This document shows, in pieces, positions 60,809 through 64,000 of a DNA stretch of 64,000 bases (position 1 is its first letter; every line of letters starts with the position of its first letter). The DNA comes from Runella sp. SP2 (GTDB lineage: Bacteria; Bacteroidota; Bacteroidia; Cytophagales; Spirosomataceae), in assembly GCF_003711225.1 (NCBI RefSeq), contig NZ_CP031030.1, positions 1,116,001-1,180,000 of the forward strand. The letters are read 5' to 3'. The notes under the pieces were generated by a model. It saw nothing but the letters and a program-made list of their open reading frames with translations, searched no databases and had not been told where the DNA came from. The translations under genes were made by a program, and so were the position numbers.

Positions 60809-62314
60809 ATGTTAGTTGCCGAAAACATTACCAAGCGATTTTCGGGCGTCACGGCCCTCGACAACGTTTGCCTCGAACTCCACGAGGGCAAAGTCAATGC
60901 TATTTTGGGGGAAAATGGCGCGGGAAAGTCCACGTTGATGAAAATCCTTTCGGGCGTCTATCCAACCTATGAAGGGCAACTTCTGTGGAACGGACGTCCC
61001 GTTCGCTTTTCAAGTACCAAAGAAGCCCAAGAAGCAGGAATCGCCATCATTCACCAAGAACTTAACCTGATTCCGTACCTGAGCATCACGGAAAACATTT
61101 TTTTGGGACAAGAAATTGAGACGATTTGGGGGACGTTGGACAAGAAAAAAATGCGCCAGACGACCACGGAGTTGCTCCAAAAACTCAAACTCGACGTTGC
61201 TCCTGAAACAAAAATTAATGAGTTGAAAGTAGGGCAACAGCAATTGGTTGAAATTGCCAAAGCGCTCTTGCTCAACCCTCAAGTGATTATCATGGACGAA
61301 CCCACCTCGGCCATTACCGACCAAGAAGTGGAGACGTTGTTTGACATCATCAATGAGTTGAAGCAAGAAAATAAAACCATTGCCTACATTTCGCACAAGC
61401 TCGACGAGCTGTTTCGGATTGCTGACCGCTACATTGTGCTGCGCGATGGTAAGTCGATTGAGTCGGGCGAAATGGCAGGGATGAACCACGATCAATTGAT
61501 TCAAAAAATGGTAGGGAGGGAGATTTTTGTGCATCAAAAACCTCCGTTGTCGGTGTCTCAAGATGAGTTGTTGGGTGTACAAGATTTTTCGCTCAAGCGC
61601 GCAGCTAAACGCCCTGAACGGGTGCTTGATAACCTGTCGTTTACGCTCAAACGGGGCGAAATTTTGGGCATTTTTGGCTTGATGGGAGCGGGGAGAACGG
61701 AGCTTTTTGAGGCACTTTTTGGCCTATATCCTTCCTTGACCACGGGTACGGTGCGAATTGAGGGCAAAGAAGTAAAAATTACCTCGCCCGTTGAGTCCGT
61801 AAAAGCAGGATTGGCGTTGGTACCCGAAGACCGAAAACGAGACGGCATTGTGCCCATCATGAACGTACAGCAAAACATCAGCTTGGCGTCGTTGGCATAC
61901 CATGTCGAGAAAAATGGCGTACTGAACACCCAAGCCGAGACGCAATTGGCGACCAAGTATATTCAAGAATTAGGAATAAAAACCTCGTCGTCGGGGCAAT
62001 TGATTAAAAACCTCAGCGGCGGAAACCAACAGAAGGCGATTTTGGGAAAATGGTTGGCCACGCATCCCAAAATTTTGCTTCTCGACGAGCCCACGCGCGG
62101 CATTGACGTACACGCCAAAAGCGAGATTTATAAGTTGATACTTCAGTTGGCGGCGTCGGGATTGGGGATTTTGATGGTTTCCTCTGAACTCCCCGAAATT
62201 TTTGCGGTTTCGGACCGCGTTTTAGTGCTGTCAGAAGGAACATTGACTCTGGAAACGTCCATCGAAAACGCCACCGAAGACAAACTTTTAAAAGCAGCCA
62301 TTTCGAAGAAATAA
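60809..62314 (+). CDS. Ribose-type ABC transporter ATP-binding protein (RbsA family)
   Basis: 501 residues with two fused nucleotide-binding domains. First: GENGAGKST (Walker A), GQQQLVEIAKALLLNP (signature region) and VIIMDEPTSAI. Second: GLMGAGRTELFEA (degenerate Walker A, as usual in this family), LSGGNQQKAILGKWL and LLLDEPTRGIDV. Length normal for RbsA/MglA/XylG. Follows DUF2291 by 20 bases. Confidence 0.95.
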   Translation: MLVAENITKRFSGVTALDNVCLELHEGKVNAILGENGAGKSTLMKILSGVYPTYEGQLLWNGRPVRFSSTKEAQEAGIAIIHQELNLIPYLSITENIFLGQEIETIWGTLDKKKMRQTTTELLQKLKLDVAPETKINELKVGQQQLVEIAKALLLNPQVIIMDEPTSAITDQEVETLFDIINELKQENKTIAYISHKLDELFRIADRYIVLRDGKSIESGEMAGMNHDQLIQKMVGREIFVHQKPPLSVSQDELLGVQDFSLKRAAKRPERVLDNLSFTLKRGEILGIFGLMGAGRTELFEALFGLYPSLTTGTVRIEGKEVKITSPVESVKAGLALVPEDRKRDGIVPIMNVQQNISLASLAYHVEKNGVLNTQAETQLATKYIQELGIKTSSSGQLIKNLSGGNQQKAILGKWLATHPKILLLDEPTRGIDVHAKSEIYKLILQLAASGLGILMVSSELPEIFAVSDRVLVLSEGTLTLETSIENATEDKLLKAAISKK

Positions 62315-62329
62315 AGTGTACAGAGTGAC

Positions 62330-62425
62330 CACATAGCTCACCTAGATTTTTCACATAGAAAACAAAGTTTTTTTCTCTATTTTCTATGTGTTTATTCTAT
62401 TGAGTTCTATGTGTTTTAGAATGAA
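62330..62425. repeat. CTATGTG-type degenerate repeat between rbsA- and rbsC-type genes
   Basis: CACATAGCTCACC, CACATAGAAAACAAAG, TTTTCTATGTGTTTATTC and GTTCTATGTGTTTTAG lie within 100 bases, in both orientations, so a hairpin can form. No terminator T run is obvious. Third such cluster in the window. Confidence 0.65.
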
Positions 62426-62490
62426 TGTCATTAAATCTTACATTTATTCATACACCCAAGAAATAAGTGGAGAGTCACAAAAGAAAAAAT

Positions 62491-63474
62491 ATGCAAACGA
62501 CCCTTGAAACTCAAAAACAGCGTTTATCCAAGCTACAACCCCTGATTGCACTCTTTGTGTTGTGCCTCATCATCGGGTTGTTGTCCGACAAATTTTTTAC
62601 AGTTTCTAATTTTTGGAACGTCCTTCGCCAAATCTCCGTCAACATTTGCTTGTCGGTGGGCATGACCCTCGTGGTGCTAATGGCAGGAATTGACCTGTCG
62701 GTGGGTTCGGTTTTGGCCTTGTGCGGGGCGATTACAGCGGGTTTGTTTAAAATGGGCATCGAACTGCATTCTCAAAATCTTTACATTGGATTCACACTTT
62801 TGGGGGCTTCGTTAGCGGGAGTTCTGACGGGCGCGTTGTTAGGGTTTTTCAACGGTTTTGTCATTACCCGCTTCAAAGTCCCCTCTTTTGTGGCTACGTT
62901 GGCCATGTTGACCGTCGCTCGCGGTCTTACCATGCTTTGGACCAAAGGCTTTCCCATCAGTGGCTTGGGCGAGCAGTTTGCCTACATGGGAACGGGCTGG
63001 TTTTTAGGTGTCCCCGTTCCTGTTTGGATCAGCGCGGGGGTGGTGGCGTTGGCGGTTTTTTTATCGGACAAAACCAAGTTAGGACGCTACATCTACGCCA
63101 TCGGCGGCAACGAAAATGCTTCGCTTTTGTCGGGAATTAACATTAATAAAGTCAAAATCATTGTTTATACCATTGCGGGAGGGCTAGCGGCGGTAGGCGG
63201 ACTCATGGTAACTTCGCGCCTCGATTCGGCTCAACCCAACGCAGGAACGGGCTACGAACTGGACTCAATTGCGGCGGTGGTCATTGGCGGCACATCGCTT
63301 TCGGGCGGAAAAGGAAGCATTTGGGGAACGGTGCTGGGCGCTATCATTATCGGTGTGTTGAACAACGGATTGGTGTTGCTCAACGTCTCACCTTTTTGGC
63401 AGCAGGTGGTCAAAGGCTTCGTGATTTTGTTGGCCGTCATTATTGATAAAGCAAATTCCAAAAATGAAAGATAG
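62491..63474 (+). CDS. Ribose-type ABC transporter permease (RbsC family)
   Basis: About 327 residues, eight to ten membrane segments. Family motifs: VGMTLVVLMAGIDLSVGSVLAL, GALLGFFNGFVITRFKVPSFVATL (landmark regions around residues 60-80 and 110-135), YAIGGNENASLLSGI (cytoplasmic EAA-like loop), AVVIGGTSLSGGKGSIWGT and LVLLNVSPFWQ. The ATG at 62491 is preferred over a GTG at 62467. Overlaps the kinase start by 11 bases. Confidence 0.94.
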   Translation: MQTTLETQKQRLSKLQPLIALFVLCLIIGLLSDKFFTVSNFWNVLRQISVNICLSVGMTLVVLMAGIDLSVGSVLALCGAITAGLFKMGIELHSQNLYIGFTLLGASLAGVLTGALLGFFNGFVITRFKVPSFVATLAMLTVARGLTMLWTKGFPISGLGEQFAYMGTGWFLGVPVPVWISAGVVALAVFLSDKTKLGRYIYAIGGNENASLLSGININKVKIIVYTIAGGLAAVGGLMVTSRLDSAQPNAGTGYELDSIAAVVIGGTSLSGGKGSIWGTVLGAIIIGVLNNGLVLLNVSPFWQQVVKGFVILLAVIIDKANSKNER

Positions 63475-64000
63475 TATATTAACTCCCCCATTGGGGGGTG
63501 GGGGGCTTATTCTCTCCATCGACCAAGGCACGAGTAGTACCAAAACGTTGATTTTTGACGCAGCAGGAAACGCCGTTGCACGGGCGTCAGAACCATTAAA
63601 AACGCATTATTTTGGCGAAGGTTTTGCTGAGCAAGACCCCGAAGAAATCTATCAAAACGTGCTCACTTCAGTGCGGAAGTGCGTGGCGGAGTTTATATCA
63701 AAAGGGGGCGAACCGTCTGAGATTCAGTCGGTGGGCATTTCAAACCAACGCGAAACGTTTGTGCTTTGGGATGAAAACGGACAGCCGCTGCATAATGCCG
63801 TGATATGGCAATGTAAACGCTCCGTGCAAGTTTGTGAATCACTGAAAAACAAAGGGTTAGAAGAAGATGTGCGCGCGAAAACGGGGTTGATTATTGACCC
63901 TTATTTTTCGGGAACAAAAGTAATGTGGCTCAACAAAAACGTGGAAATCGTCAAAACCGCTATCATCGAAGGGCGTGCGCATTTTGGAACGGTCGATACG
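63464..64000 (+). CDS. FGGY-family carbohydrate kinase, 3' end beyond window
   Basis: 179 codons visible, frame open to the window edge. FGGY N-terminal domain: LILSIDQGTSSTKTLIFD (phosphate-binding loop), FGEGFAEQDPEEIYQN, VGISNQRETFVLWDENGQPL, NAVIWQCKR, then TGLIIDPYFSGTKVMWL. The last two segments are very like glycerol kinase, but the context (isomerase, split transketolase, pentose importer) suits a ketose kinase such as apulose or xylulose kinase. Residues 7-14 (TPPLGGGG) are encoded by a palindromic CCCCCATTGGGGG-type repeat inserted after the start codon; the domain begins at residue 15. Start overlaps the permease gene by 11 bases. Confidence 0.88.
   Translation, partial: MKDSILTPPLGGGGLILSIDQGTSSTKTLIFDAAGNAVARASEPLKTHYFGEGFAEQDPEEIYQNVLTSVRKCVAEFISKGGEPSEIQSVGISNQRETFVLWDENGQPLHNAVIWQCKRSVQVCESLKNKGLEEDVRAKTGLIIDPYFSGTKVMWLNKNVEIVKTAIIEGRAHFGTVDT
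63482..63509. repeat. CCCCCATTGGGGG element in the kinase 5' end
   Basis: CTCCCCCATTGGGGGGTGGG and following GGGCTT form a palindrome of the same type as at 56684-56791. It codes for residues 7-14 of the kinase. Confidence 0.7.

Overview
The window looks like a chromosome segment of a Bacteroidota bacterium, probably of the order Cytophagales (Runella/Dyadobacter/Spirosoma-like). The assignment rests on two SusC/SusD pairs, families common in that phylum (DUF5683, DUF349, DUF3748, DUF1080, ThuA, CotH, GH127), many SPII lipoproteins, promoters of the TAnnTTTG type, weak Shine-Dalgarno sequences, and a long LepB. I did not identify the species. No rRNA, tRNA, CRISPR array or classical insertion sequence was recognised.

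Layout. (1) 1-31754 is mostly housekeeping: the 3' part of sbcC; a YchJ/SEC-C protein; a minus-strand operon parA-parB-DUF5683-dapB-lepB; a DUF1080 protein with an alditol-oxidase-like lipoprotein; a membrane protein; an iscA-type gene; a PaaE-like reductase and a GNAT; htpG; a DUF937/OmpA protein; an epimerase; ettA; DUF349; a secreted hydrolase group (lipase, DUF3748, propeller/six-hairpin protein); an AraC regulator with two secreted proteins; HxlR divergent from a DsbA/FrnE lipoprotein; and CotH. (2) 31755-34670 is an accessory patch. An erythromycin-esterase-like gene and a DUF4261 gene, both AT-rich, sit among duplicated terminators, a 23-bp direct repeat and a remnant of a GH127-like 3' end. 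(3) 34671-52493 is a long minus-strand polysaccharide-utilisation-type cluster: susC-susD, susC-susD, a RuBisCO-like protein, a DUF1537 kinase, an Asp/Glu-racemase-family protein, a BASS transporter, a beta-propeller glycosidase and GH127. (4) 52975-64000 is the divergent plus-strand cluster: DeoR regulator, fucose/arabinose-isomerase-family protein, a GxxExxY protein, split transketolase, DUF1593 hydrolase, ribose-type ABC transporter (SBP, DUF2291, ATPase, permease) and an FGGY kinase cut by the window edge.

How regions 3 and 4 may work together (inference): SusCD and the glycosidases would capture and cut a plant-type glycan. The ABC system would import a pentose-like sugar, which is isomerised, phosphorylated and cleaved by the two-subunit transketolase. 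The RuBisCO-like protein plus DUF1537 kinase would process a derived acid sugar. The gene set resembles the non-oxidative and oxidative D-apiose/apionate routes in outline, but the substrate is not proven.

The other striking property is the density of short palindromic or degenerate repeats: a 107-bp tandem array with an inverted hairpin loop, an 88-bp element with terminal inverted repeats, CCCCCATTGGGGG elements, ATCTGCGT, CTATGTG, CTCCGTGT, ATTACGAA and REP-like families. Several reach into genes and supply start or stop regions. The most compact case is a GxxExxY (PD-(D/E)XK-like) gene that fits exactly between ATCTGCGT repeat clusters, like a small cassette.
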